Shown here piece by piece: positions 36,125 to 44,209 of a stretch of DNA of 64,000 nt (its first letter is position 1; every line of letters starts with the position of its first letter). The stretch is from Edaphobacter lichenicola (GTDB lineage: Bacteria; Acidobacteriota; Terriglobia; Terriglobales; Acidobacteriaceae), in contig NZ_CP073696.1 in assembly GCF_025264645.1 (NCBI RefSeq), positions 3,534,001 to 3,598,000 of the forward strand, read 5' to 3'. Under the pieces are notes generated by a model. The model saw only the letters and a program-made list of their open reading frames with translations. It searched no databases and was not told the origin of the DNA. A program made the position numbers and the translations under genes.

Positions 36125-36484
36125 TCAGCCGACTTTGCGCTCGTCGAGGACCTCGTCGAGCATGTGGGCGATGGTGCCGGCACGGGAGCGGAGGGATTGC
36201 TGTGAGTTCTGGAGGCTGCCCGCGAGGTTGTCGTTGCGGTCGCGGGCGCAGCAGAGCTCGTCGGCGATGTTGAGCGCGGCGAGGACGGCGACACGTAAGG
36301 AATCGACGGTGTTGCCGTGGGCGGAGACGGCGCGCATCTTGGCGTCGACGATGGCGGCGAGGCGTTCGATGTAGGCGGGATCGGTACCGCGAAGATTGTA
36401 GACCTGATCGTAGATGTCGACGGCGATGGACTGGTTTTGCGTCGGCTCGGCGGGGGCCTTTGCGGCTTCGAGGGTCTGGTCCAT
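36125..36484 (-). CDS. zapA: Cell division protein ZapA
   Basis: 119 residues. After an Ala/Pro-rich lead of about 18 residues it shows the ZapA pattern: SIAVDIYDQVYNLRGTDPAYIERLA, DAKMRAVSAHGNTVDSLRVAVLAALNIADEL and a C-terminal coiled coil. ZapA bundles FtsZ filaments at the division ring. It lies 22 bases after a small coiled-coil gene that could be its partner, and upstream of the TlpA-like gene and the candidate 6S RNA. Confidence 0.9.
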   Translation of the reverse strand: MDQTLEAAKAPAEPTQNQSIAVDIYDQVYNLRGTDPAYIERLAAIVDAKMRAVSAHGNTVDSLRVAVLAALNIADELCCARDRNDNLAGSLQNSQQSLRSRAGTIAHMLDEVLDERKVG

Positions 36485-36506
36485 CGGGTCTCCTTTACGT
36501 GAGGTT

Positions 36507-36773
36507 TTAGAGGAGTTCGTCCATCTGCTGGAGCATCTTTTCGACGCGGTGGCGGACGGTTTCGCGTTCCTTGGTGAGCGTGGTGAGCTCGGCTTCGGTC
36601 ATAGCCGCGAGGCTTTGCTGTTCAGCGAGCTGCGCGCGGAGAGTGGCGACTTCGGCTTCGGCTGCGGCGCGGGCTTCGCGCTCACGCTTTACGACTTCGA
36701 CGGCACGGAGAACTTTTTGCTCGAGGGCCTGGAACTCGTCGACGCTAATGTTGCTGATGGTGGAGGTGCTCAT
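36507..36773 (-). CDS. Small coiled-coil protein, ZapB-like
   Basis: 88 residues, nearly all heptad coiled coil (DEFQALEQKVLRAVEVVKRE, RAAAEAEVATLRAQLAEQQS, KERETVRHRVEKMLQQMDELL). Length and composition resemble ZapB and other small division-associated coiled coils, and it sits 22 bases ahead of zapA, so a role in division-ring assembly is a reasonable inference. Sequence alone cannot distinguish it from other short coiled coils. Confidence 0.78.
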   Translation of the reverse strand: MSTSTISNISVDEFQALEQKVLRAVEVVKREREARAAAEAEVATLRAQLAEQQSLAAMTEAELTTLTKERETVRHRVEKMLQQMDELL

Positions 36774-37066
36774 ATTGTTCTCAGTATAGACGGCGGAGAC
36801 GTGGATTTTCGCTGGGGAAAACGCGGGTGGAATCTATTTGGGTGCGAGTTTGCGCGGATTAAATTCGGTTTGTGGTGGAGTGGGCTTATTTCAAGGGGGT
36901 TGTGCAGTTTTGTGTGGTGATTTGATGGTGAATTTGTGGTGTGCTTGTGGTGATTGGGGTGGTGGATGTGGTGTTTTGTGTGGTGGATTTTTGGTGCGGA
37001 AAAATGTGACAGGGTTTTGAGATTTATTTTTGGGGTGACGACTCACCTTGTTCTCTCAGAAGGTCA
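36774..37066. repeat. G/T-rich degenerate GTGGTG tract
   Basis: 293 bases without a supported gene. Between about 36868 and 37002 the plus strand is almost free of C and consists of loosely repeated units such as TTTGTGGTGGA, TGTGGTGATTTGATGGTGAA and TTGTGGTGTGCTTGTGG. It sits upstream of the ZapB-like gene and could hold its promoter. The strong strand asymmetry is unusual next to the balanced flanks. Confidence 0.55.
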
Positions 37067-37390
37067 CTAGCATCCGAAAGGTCCACACATCGCCCCTAAA
37101 GTCATCAAAGCGCAGAGGAATGCTCCGGCATTGGTGGCAAGTCCAACCCAGCGACCCCAGCTCACCCCAAACAGTGAAACGACAACAAGAACCATTGAAC
37201 CGTAAAAACTGGCGCTCCAGAGCATATCCAATGCTTGCGCATGCTCAAGTCGCTCTTGTACGTGCACAGCGACGAGGGGTGCGGCATATCGCTCATAGAT
37301 GAGCAGAGCTACACCGAAGAGGAGAAGACCCAACGCGCTACATGCAATGCCAATCCTGCGTCTCCAGACGACAAAGCTTGGGTTCCTCAT
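37067..37390 (-). CDS. Small membrane protein of unknown function
   Basis: 107 residues with three predicted membrane segments (RIGIACSALGLLLFGVALLI, LWSASFYGSMVLVVVSLFGV, GLATNAGAFLCALMTLGAMC) and a short basic N-terminus (MRNPSFVVWRRR). A soluble loop with an acidic/His stretch lies between the first two. I recognise no family. It lies 43 bases downstream of pheT on the same strand. Confidence 0.6.
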   Translation of the reverse strand: MRNPSFVVWRRRIGIACSALGLLLFGVALLIYERYAAPLVAVHVQERLEHAQALDMLWSASFYGSMVLVVVSLFGVSWGRWVGLATNAGAFLCALMTLGAMCGPFGC

Positions 37391-37432
37391 GCCCGCGATC
37401 CTCTCACGATCAAGACTTCGCTTCGGTGACAG

Positions 37433-39586
37433 TTATTTTGATGTTTCGTTGGCGCCGTCGCGGATGGTGCCACCTAAAGCGGTGAGGGCTGCGATGATCT
37501 TTGTCCACCAGTCGGTGAGTTCTTCGTCGCGGAGAGTGCGGTCGTTGGATTGGAAGACGGTGCGGAGGAGGAGCGAGTAGACGCCGGGGTACTTCTTTGC
37601 GTCGCGCCAGACTTCGATGGGCTTAAGGCTTTGCAGTTCGGGGATGGTGAGGGCGTGGATGGCGGAGGCTACGGCGTGCCACTGGATAGTGTCGGAGAAG
37701 ACGAAGGAGAAGTCGCGCTCGACGGCCTGGAAGCGGGAGAGGTCGTGGGCGGTGATCTTTTTGAGGGGAAGTTCGTAGAGTGCGGCGAGGTCGAGCTGGG
37801 CGAGGTAGATGGGCTGGCGGAGCTTGCGGGCTTCGCGCTGTGTATGGGCCAGTTCACCGAAGTGGGCGATGGGGTGGTTGTTGAGGAGGGCGGTGGCGCT
37901 GCGGCCGGGTTGGAGCCAGGCTGGGGCTTCTGGAGTGAAGGATAGCGCGCCTGGGCCGCCGGGCAGGGTGAAGAGGGAGAGAAGAGATTCGATTGCGCCC
38001 TTGAGCTCGAAGAATGGAGCGTCGGCTGCGACTTGGAGTGGGGCGGTTGGTTGTGGTGTTGCGGTGGTGAGGCCTAGGGAGAGCTGAGGGGCTTCGTGGA
38101 CTTCGGAGATGTAGGTGCCGTCGGCGGGGATGGTGCCGGTGAAGATCTGGCCCTGCTCGAAGAGGCGGACTTCTTTGACGTCGCGGTTGAGGTTGTGGGC
38201 GAGCATGGTGACCATGCCTGGGACTAGTGATGGACGGAGGAGCGATGCCTCTTCGGAGAGTGGGTTCTCCATGGGGACGGTTCCCTTCCCTTCGCTCTTG
38301 TCTGCTGATTTTTCTGTATAGAAGAGGTCGGCGTCGGGTTGGCCGGCGAAGGTGCTGGAGACGGATTCGCTGAAGCCGAGGGCGAGGAGGCGGGTGCGGA
38401 CTGCGACTTCTTTGGCGGCGGTGGGGTGGTCGATGACGATGCCGGGGGTGGGGAGGGTGTTGGCGAAGCGGTTGTAGCCGTAGACGCGGGCGACCTCTTC
38501 GATGAGATCGATCTCGCGCTCGAGGTCGAGACGCCAGCTTGGGAGTTTTACCGAGTAGACGTCGAGACCTTGCAGGAGGAGCTCGCAGCCTAGCGAGGTG
38601 AGGTACTGGGAGACGATCTCTGAGGTGATGCCTTCGGGTGCGATGGTGGTGCCGAGGTGGCGCTGGACTTGCTTGACGGAGAGCTCGATGGGTGGGCGCG
38701 TGGCGGTGCGGGCGGCGACGTCGGGGTCGATGAGGTCGATGAGTTCGCCTTCGATGCTGCCTCCGGCTTGGAGGATGAGCTGGGTGACGAGGGCGTTGGC
38801 GACGGGAGCGGCGTTGAAGTCGGCGCCGCGCTCGAAGCGGTGGGAGGCGTCGGTGTGCAGGCCGTGACGGCGGGAGCTGCGGCGGACGGTGGCCTGATCG
38901 AACCATGCGGCTTCGACGAGGATGTTCTTGGTTTCGGGGGTGATCATGGAGTCCCAGCCGCCCATGACTCCGGCGAGTGAGAGGGCTTTGACTTCATCGG
39001 CTACGACGAGGTCGTCAGCTTCGAGGGTGCGGTCGGTGCCGTCGAGGAGTTTTAACTTTTCGCCTTTGTGGGCGAGGCGGACGACGATGCCGCCTTCGAT
39101 CTTGTCGAGGTCGAAGGCGTGGGTGGGATGGCCCATGCCGAGGAGCGTGAAGTTGCTGGCGTCGACGGCGTTAGAGATTTGTTTTTGGCCGAGGAGGGTG
39201 AAGTATTCGGCGATCTGGCCGGTGCTGGGGGCGATGGTGACGCCGCGTAGGACCTGGGCGGTGAAGCGGCCGCAGAGACCTTTGGCTTCAGGGGCGATGC
39301 GGACGGGGAATGGCTCGTCGACGAGGGTGCCGATGGGGAGTTTGGTGTTGAAGGGCGCGAGGGGCAGGTTGTAGATGGTGGCGGCTTCGCGGGCTATGCC
39401 GTAGTGGTTCATGGCGTCGACGCGGTTGGTGGTGATGTCCATCTCGAAGAGGTGGCCGTTGTTTGGGCCTAGATTGTGGACGCCTTCTACGGCGATTCCG
39501 CGGAGGGTGAGGTCTTCGGCGAGTTGGTGGTCATCGGCCGGGATGTTGGGGACGTAGGAGCGAAGCCAAGCGGTGAGGATATTCAT
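37433..39586 (-). CDS. pheT: Phenylalanine--tRNA ligase beta subunit, short form
   Basis: 717 residues. It pairs with PheS to charge tRNA-Phe. Domains seen: the N-terminal MNILTAWLRSYVPNIPADDH segment, the B3/B4 domain (FEMDITTNRVDAMNHYGIAREAATIY, SNAVDASNFTLLGMGHPTHAFD, DDLVVADEVKALSLAGVMGG), B5 (VKLPSWRLDLEREIDLIEEVARVYGY) and the C-terminal ferredoxin-like anticodon-binding domain (RFQAVERDFSFVFSDTIQW, LLRTVFQSNDRTLRDEELTDWW). The EMAP/OB-fold tRNA-binding domain that normally occupies residues about 40-150 is missing: GIAVEGVHNLGPNNG runs directly into HLFEMDITTNR. pheS is not adjacent; a divergent esterase gene stands upstream. Confidence 0.94.
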   Translation of the reverse strand: MNILTAWLRSYVPNIPADDHQLAEDLTLRGIAVEGVHNLGPNNGHLFEMDITTNRVDAMNHYGIAREAATIYNLPLAPFNTKLPIGTLVDEPFPVRIAPEAKGLCGRFTAQVLRGVTIAPSTGQIAEYFTLLGQKQISNAVDASNFTLLGMGHPTHAFDLDKIEGGIVVRLAHKGEKLKLLDGTDRTLEADDLVVADEVKALSLAGVMGGWDSMITPETKNILVEAAWFDQATVRRSSRRHGLHTDASHRFERGADFNAAPVANALVTQLILQAGGSIEGELIDLIDPDVAARTATRPPIELSVKQVQRHLGTTIAPEGITSEIVSQYLTSLGCELLLQGLDVYSVKLPSWRLDLEREIDLIEEVARVYGYNRFANTLPTPGIVIDHPTAAKEVAVRTRLLALGFSESVSSTFAGQPDADLFYTEKSADKSEGKGTVPMENPLSEEASLLRPSLVPGMVTMLAHNLNRDVKEVRLFEQGQIFTGTIPADGTYISEVHEAPQLSLGLTTATPQPTAPLQVAADAPFFELKGAIESLLSLFTLPGGPGALSFTPEAPAWLQPGRSATALLNNHPIAHFGELAHTQREARKLRQPIYLAQLDLAALYELPLKKITAHDLSRFQAVERDFSFVFSDTIQWHAVASAIHALTIPELQSLKPIEVWRDAKKYPGVYSLLLRTVFQSNDRTLRDEELTDWWTKIIAALTALGGTIRDGANETSK

Positions 39587-39683
39587 GATAGACGGCTTCT
39601 AGTCTAAATGTTTCGGTCGGTGGAGTTGCGTGGGGTCGGTGGGGAGGCGATGATGACTGCGTGCTTTGCGGAGGATTTTTGCG

Positions 39684-40607
39684 ATGCGTAAGTTTTGTGC
39701 CCTGCTGGTGATCGTTAGTTGCGGGTTTGCGATGGCGCAGTCTACGGGATGGCCGGTGGGAGCGGGGCATGCGGTGGTGACACTGTGGCCGAAAGGGGCG
39801 CCGGGGGCGGATATGACGAAGGGGCCGGAGGCGGATACTTCGACGACGGCTGATAAGAAGATTGCGGGTAGGACTGTGGTTCGGCTGGGGAATGTGTCGG
39901 TGCCGACGTTGACGCTGTTTGAGCCGAAGGGTGGGAGCAATGGTGCGGCGGTGGTGGTATTTCCAGGGGGTGGGTACAGCATTCTGGCGATGGATCTCGA
40001 GGGGACGGAGGTGTGCGACTGGCTGACCTCGCGCGGTGTAACGTGCGCGCTGCTGAAGTACAGGGTGCCGGGGACGGGGCCGTATCCGAAGTCGGATGAA
40101 GCGCTGCAGGATGCGCAGAGGGCGGTGGGATTGGTGAGGGCGCATGCGACGGAGTGGAAGATCGATCCGAAGCGGGTTGGGGTGCTGGGGTTCTCTGCCG
40201 GTGCGCATCTGGCGGCTGCGTTGAGTACGCACTTTACGGCGCGACTGTACGGACGGGTGGATGCTGCGGATGATTTGAGTTGCAGGCCGGACTTTGCTGT
40301 GGTGCTTTATCCGGGGTACCTGGCGCTGGCGGATAAAGGGATGATGTTCAATCCAGATATTCCGGTAACGAAGGAGACGCCGCCTACGTTTCTACTACAG
40401 GCAGAGGATGATGACACGGCGCATGTGGAGAACGCTACGGCTTACTTTCTTGCGCTGAAGAACGCCGGGGTGCCGACTGAGTTGCATATCTATGCCGAAG
40501 GTGGACATGGGTATGGCCTGCGGCGGACCAAGTTGCCGGTGACGGGATGGCCGGATCTGGTGGATGTCTGGATGAAGACGATTGGAGTGACTTCGAGCAC
40601 GCAGTAA
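39684..40607 (+). CDS. Exported alpha/beta hydrolase (acetyl esterase type)
   Basis: 307 residues from the ATG at 39684, chosen for the GGAGG nine bases before it. The signal peptide is MRKFCALLVIVSCGFAMAQ. The hydrolase core has the oxyanion-hole motif FPGGGYSILAMD, the nucleophile elbow VLGFSAGAHLAA, an acidic residue in LLQAEDDDTAHVEN and the catalytic His in YAEGGHGYGLR. This is the pattern of xylan/acetyl esterases and related lipases (PF20434/esterase-lipase type). It would remove acyl groups from polysaccharide outside the cytoplasm. The next gene starts with a nearly identical signal peptide. Confidence 0.87.
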   Translation: MRKFCALLVIVSCGFAMAQSTGWPVGAGHAVVTLWPKGAPGADMTKGPEADTSTTADKKIAGRTVVRLGNVSVPTLTLFEPKGGSNGAAVVVFPGGGYSILAMDLEGTEVCDWLTSRGVTCALLKYRVPGTGPYPKSDEALQDAQRAVGLVRAHATEWKIDPKRVGVLGFSAGAHLAAALSTHFTARLYGRVDAADDLSCRPDFAVVLYPGYLALADKGMMFNPDIPVTKETPPTFLLQAEDDDTAHVENATAYFLALKNAGVPTELHIYAEGGHGYGLRRTKLPVTGWPDLVDVWMKTIGVTSSTQ

Positions 40608-40745
40608 GGCTTGATCTCTGACTGGTGGACGTGGGAGTTCGAGAAAGCTCCGTTGACGCGAACATTGTGCGTTGTGGCTGCGTACTGCCGTGAGTGTTCC
40701 GAAATTCAAATCTGGATGCGAGCGATTCCATCAAGGAGAGTGGCG

Positions 40746-41234
40746 ATGAGAAAGTTTTGTGTTTTGGTGTTGATGGTTGCGTTGGGTGGTGCGGTGACTG
40801 GTGCGCGGGCGCAGACGGTTCCATCGCTCGATGAGATCAAGAGTGATGCGGAGTTGACGAAGGCGATTACGACGCTGGATAAAGAGCTGTTCGATGCGTA
40901 CAACACGTGCAATATCGAAAAGCTGGGAACGCTGGTGGTGGACGACCTGGAGTTTTATCACGACAAGACCGGGCTGGCGGTGGGCAAGCAGGTGTTTCTG
41001 GATGCGATCAAGAACAACATCTGCGGGAAGGTAACGCGGCAGTTGGTGCCGGGGTCGCTGGAGGTTTATCCGCTGCATGGTTATGGGGCGGTGGAGATTG
41101 GGACGCATCGGTTTTACCACCCGGGCATGGAGGGGCCGGCGGGAGAGGCGAAGTTCGTCACTCTGTGGCAGTACAAGGATGGCGCGTGGAAGGTTTCGCG
41201 GGTGATCAGCTATGACCATGGGGCGGTGAAGTGA
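40746..41234 (+). CDS. Exported NTF2-like protein (DUF4440 type)
   Basis: 162 residues from the ATG at 40746 (AAGGAGAGTGGCG before it). Signal peptide MRKFCVLVLMVALGGAVTGARAQ. The mature domain is an NTF2/SnoaL-like cone: AITTLDKELFDAYNTCNIEKLGTLV, DDLEFYHDKTGLAVGK, a central insertion and KFVTLWQYKDGAWKVSRVISYDH at the end. Such domains bind small hydrophobic ligands or act as isomerase-like folds; function unknown. It follows the esterase on the same strand with a gap of about 140 bases. Confidence 0.82.
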   Translation: MRKFCVLVLMVALGGAVTGARAQTVPSLDEIKSDAELTKAITTLDKELFDAYNTCNIEKLGTLVVDDLEFYHDKTGLAVGKQVFLDAIKNNICGKVTRQLVPGSLEVYPLHGYGAVEIGTHRFYHPGMEGPAGEAKFVTLWQYKDGAWKVSRVISYDHGAVK

Positions 41235-41345
41235 TGCGGGTTTTTGAGTGCCGTTGAGCGCGGCTGCGGAATGTGTATCGGAAACGAGCGGCGTCGGATA
41301 TGCTGGTCGCAAATCAAGATTCAAATTTTTGGATAAGGACGGACT

Positions 41346-41702
41346 ATGCTTCGCTTGCTCTTGCACTGGATTTTGAATGCCCTGGCGCTGTTGGTTGTGT
41401 CGCACTTCGTCGATGGGTTCATTGTGAGTAATGTCGTGTCGGCGTTTATTGCGGTGGTTGTGATTGGGTTGTTCAATGCGACGCTGGGATTGTTTCTGAA
41501 GGTCATTACGCTGCCGCTGGGCATTCTGACGTTTGGGATCTTCTTCCTGGTGGTGAATGCGGTGGTTCTCTGGTTTTCGAGTAAGTTTGTGCCAGGGTTT
41601 GCGGTGACGACGTTCAAGGCGGCGTTTCTTGGGGCGCTGGCGCTGGCTGTTTTGCATATGCTGTTTGGGTTCTTCGGGTCCGCGGTAAAGAAAAATTCTT
41701 AA
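41346..41702 (+). CDS. Four-TM membrane protein, phage holin family IV type
   Basis: 118 residues with four membrane segments: LLLHWILNALALLVVSHFV, VVSAFIAVVVIGLFNATLGLFL, ITLPLGILTFGIFFLVVNAV and AAFLGALALAVLHMLFGFFG. The motif LPLGILTFGIFFLVVNAVVL is diagnostic for the small DUF360/holin superfamily IV proteins found widely in bacteria as housekeeping membrane proteins rather than true phage holins. No phage genes are nearby. A weak purine stretch (AAGGACGGACT) precedes the start. Confidence 0.86.
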   Translation: MLRLLLHWILNALALLVVSHFVDGFIVSNVVSAFIAVVVIGLFNATLGLFLKVITLPLGILTFGIFFLVVNAVVLWFSSKFVPGFAVTTFKAAFLGALALAVLHMLFGFFGSAVKKNS

Positions 41703-41780
41703 GGGAAGTCTCGAAGGGCTTGAGTGCCGCTGCTTCCGCGATCGTTCGGCTCTTCGAGGTGACCTGAGAGGCGGGAAGGT

Positions 41781-42539
41781 TTGTTGAATCCTTTGAACTA
41801 TCCAATAGCTATTTTTTTCTTTACGTTTTTTCTTTTGTGGTTCGCGGCGTGGGTGGGCGGGCGGCTCAATAAACTGCGCCATGGTCTGGAGGAGGAGGAA
41901 CGTCCGGACTTTGGGACGGTCCTCGCGGCGACGTTGACCCTGCTGGGTCTGATTATTGGATTCAGCTTTTCGATGGCGACGGCGCGTTATGACCTGCGCA
42001 AGACGTACGAAGAGGCGGAGGCGAACGCGATTGGTACGGAGTACATCCGGGCCGATCTGCTGCCGGAGCCGGGCAGAGCGCAGGTGCGAAGTCTGCTGCG
42101 ACAGTACACGGACCAGAGGATCGCGTTTTATAACGCGCGGAACTGGGATGATCTGAATCAGATCGTACAAAGTACGGCGAAGCTGCAGGATGAGCTTTGG
42201 ACTGCGGCCTCGAAGCCGGCGCTGGCTCAACCGACTCCGGTGATTGCGCTGGCAGTTGCGGGGATGAACGACGTGATCAACTCGCAGGGGTATACGCAGG
42301 CGGCGTGGTGGAATCGGATCCCTGTCGGGGCGTGGTTTTTGATGTTCGGGATCGCGCTGTTCTGCAATTTGCTGCTGGGATTTGGATCTCGGAGGGTGGA
42401 TGGGCGGCTGTTGCTGGTGCTGCCGCTGGTGGTGGCGGTTTCGTTCTTCCTGATTGCGGATATCGACAGCCCACGGGGTGGGGTGATTCAGGTGCATCCG
42501 CAGAATCTATATAGTTTGAGGGCGAGTGTGGGGGAGTAG
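41781..42539 (+). CDS. DUF4239-like membrane protein
   Basis: 252 residues. The start is probably a TTG (41781 or 41784) behind GGGAAGG; the next internal ATG would cut off the first membrane segment. Four membrane segments occur as two pairs at the ends (PIAIFFFTFFLLWFAAW, AATLTLLGLIIGFSFSMA, VGAWFLMFGIALFCNLLLGFG, LLLVLPLVVAVSFFLIADID), with a soluble helical middle containing EEAEANAIGTEYIRADLLPE. This is the bestrophin-like DUF4239 plan. Function unknown. It follows the holin-like gene on the same strand. Confidence 0.78.
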   Translation: MLNPLNYPIAIFFFTFFLLWFAAWVGGRLNKLRHGLEEEERPDFGTVLAATLTLLGLIIGFSFSMATARYDLRKTYEEAEANAIGTEYIRADLLPEPGRAQVRSLLRQYTDQRIAFYNARNWDDLNQIVQSTAKLQDELWTAASKPALAQPTPVIALAVAGMNDVINSQGYTQAAWWNRIPVGAWFLMFGIALFCNLLLGFGSRRVDGRLLLVLPLVVAVSFFLIADIDSPRGGVIQVHPQNLYSLRASVGE

Positions 42540-42831
42540 TCGAGGGGCCGGCGAATTATTTCGCGGCGCGACGGGACAACCGATGACGGGATGACGGTGT
42601 GCTGCGTCTATCAGAAAACGAAGTTGAAAAGAGGTCGTGATCTTTTTGTTTTTCGATGCCAACGAGTGGTAACTATCCCGTGGATTCCGGTCATCGATTG
42701 ACTGGAATGTGTGGGATAAGTGGCACAAAGTCTCGACAGCTTCTACAATAAGCGAAGGAATCGTACCCTACAGAGTTGCTCGCGGCAGAAGGTGGACGAA
42801 GATCGTTCACTGGCGAGGATTAAGGAAGCGC

Positions 42832-44103
42832 ATGAAGTTGAGTAGGATTGGCCGGGTTTCAATGGCCTTGGTAGCGTCCGTAGCGATGGGTCTGGGCATG
42901 ACGGCGTGCGGTGGCGGCACGATCGGGTTCATGTGGGTTCTGGGAACGCAGTACAACCAGATTGCAGGCTTTAAGATTGATGATTTCTCGGGCAATCTGA
43001 CGCAGATCCCGCACTCCCCGTTCAGCTCGGGCGGGTCGGATCCGGTTTCGCTCGTGGTGAAGCCAGGTGGCCGGTTCCTGTATGTGGTCAACAAGGGCGG
43101 CTCGAATAACACTGGCGTCAATCCCGCCTGCGGAACAAACGGGAGCATTAGCGAGTTCAGCGTGGGTGGCCAGGGTGTCCTGACCTTCCAGCAGTGCTTT
43201 CAGGCACAAGGGCAGACTCCGGTATGGGCGGCACACGATAGCACCGGCAATTTCCTGTATGTTCTGTCCCAAACTGCGCCGCCTCCAAGCCCAACTGTAG
43301 ACGACCCTAACCCGCCCGCTCCCGCAAATGGCGCGATCACTGTGTTCGCGGCTGACCCAAACACGGGACGGCTGACTTTGGTACTGAACCAGCAGATCAA
43401 GGACCCGAATACGGGGCTGCAGTTGACCTACTTCCCGGTTGGAAATCAGCCTTCGATGCTGGCGATCGCCGGGGGATGCGTCTTTACACTGAACCGTGCG
43501 GACAATACCGTATTTCCCTATGCAGCGGGCGCCAGCGGGCAGCTGACCCAGACAACGAACTCGCTGATCACGACCGGAGCGACAAACGCGACCTCGATTA
43601 TTACCGGCGGAACCTCGATCTACATAACAGATGCGGGGACACCAAACTCTCCGGGACAGATTCTTCCGTTCACCGTCGCGGCGACATCGTGCGCGTTGAA
43701 TACGATCACGGGCGGCGCTACCGCGAACATCTCCCCTGCGTCGAACCCGGTGTACGCGCTTGTCGGCGGCACAGGTAGTTCGAATACTCACTTGTATGTG
43801 GCGAACCAGTCCACGACAAACTCGACGCTACCCAACAGTTCCATTTCGGCGTTCAACATTCAGACGAACGGTCAGTTGCAGCCGCTACCCGATCCAGGGA
43901 ACAATCCGTATCCTGTTGGAGGGGGGCCGGTCTGCATGGTCGAGGACCCGTCGAACCAGTACATCTATACGTCGAATGGAGATGGGACGGTGACCGGCAA
44001 GAGTATCTCGACTGTCGGGCAGCTCTCAAACTTGAAACGAGCGACGACCTTTACGGCGACAGGCCAGGCGACATGCCTAGCGGTAAGCGGCAACGTAGAC
44101 TAG
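42832..44103 (+). CDS. Lactonase-like beta-propeller lipoprotein (copy 1)
   Basis: 423 residues from the ATG at 42832 with AAGGAAGCG before it. The signal ends in a lipobox (MTACGGG). Seven repeats of about 50 residues carry the YncE/lactonase-propeller pattern (DPVSLVVKPGGRFLYVVNKG, NGAITVFAADPNTGRLTLV, SNTHLYVANQSTTNS, NSSISAFNIQTNGQLQPL, DPSNQYIYTSNGDGTVTGKS). It is anchored outside the cytoplasm; a binding or 6-phosphogluconolactonase-type role is possible, but such exported propellers are mostly uncharacterised. A paralogue follows. Confidence 0.87.
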   Translation: MKLSRIGRVSMALVASVAMGLGMTACGGGTIGFMWVLGTQYNQIAGFKIDDFSGNLTQIPHSPFSSGGSDPVSLVVKPGGRFLYVVNKGGSNNTGVNPACGTNGSISEFSVGGQGVLTFQQCFQAQGQTPVWAAHDSTGNFLYVLSQTAPPPSPTVDDPNPPAPANGAITVFAADPNTGRLTLVLNQQIKDPNTGLQLTYFPVGNQPSMLAIAGGCVFTLNRADNTVFPYAAGASGQLTQTTNSLITTGATNATSIITGGTSIYITDAGTPNSPGQILPFTVAATSCALNTITGGATANISPASNPVYALVGGTGSSNTHLYVANQSTTNSTLPNSSISAFNIQTNGQLQPLPDPGNNPYPVGGGPVCMVEDPSNQYIYTSNGDGTVTGKSISTVGQLSNLKRATTFTATGQATCLAVSGNVD

Positions 44104-44209
44104 CTGGCAGCAAGGCAGCTGGAGAACCAGGACAGGATGTTGTCATGGCATCCTGAGTATTGCGACAGCAGTAGTGGGCGGAAACGATTTGCCCCGGAGT
44201 TAGGCAAGC

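Noticed and set aside
40731-42497. Open frame of 588 codons on the minus strand
   Set aside because: It lies antisense to three plus-strand genes with signal peptides, membrane segments and ribosome binding sites. Its product would be an Arg/Gln/His/Pro-rich low-complexity chain, typical of an antisense shadow.
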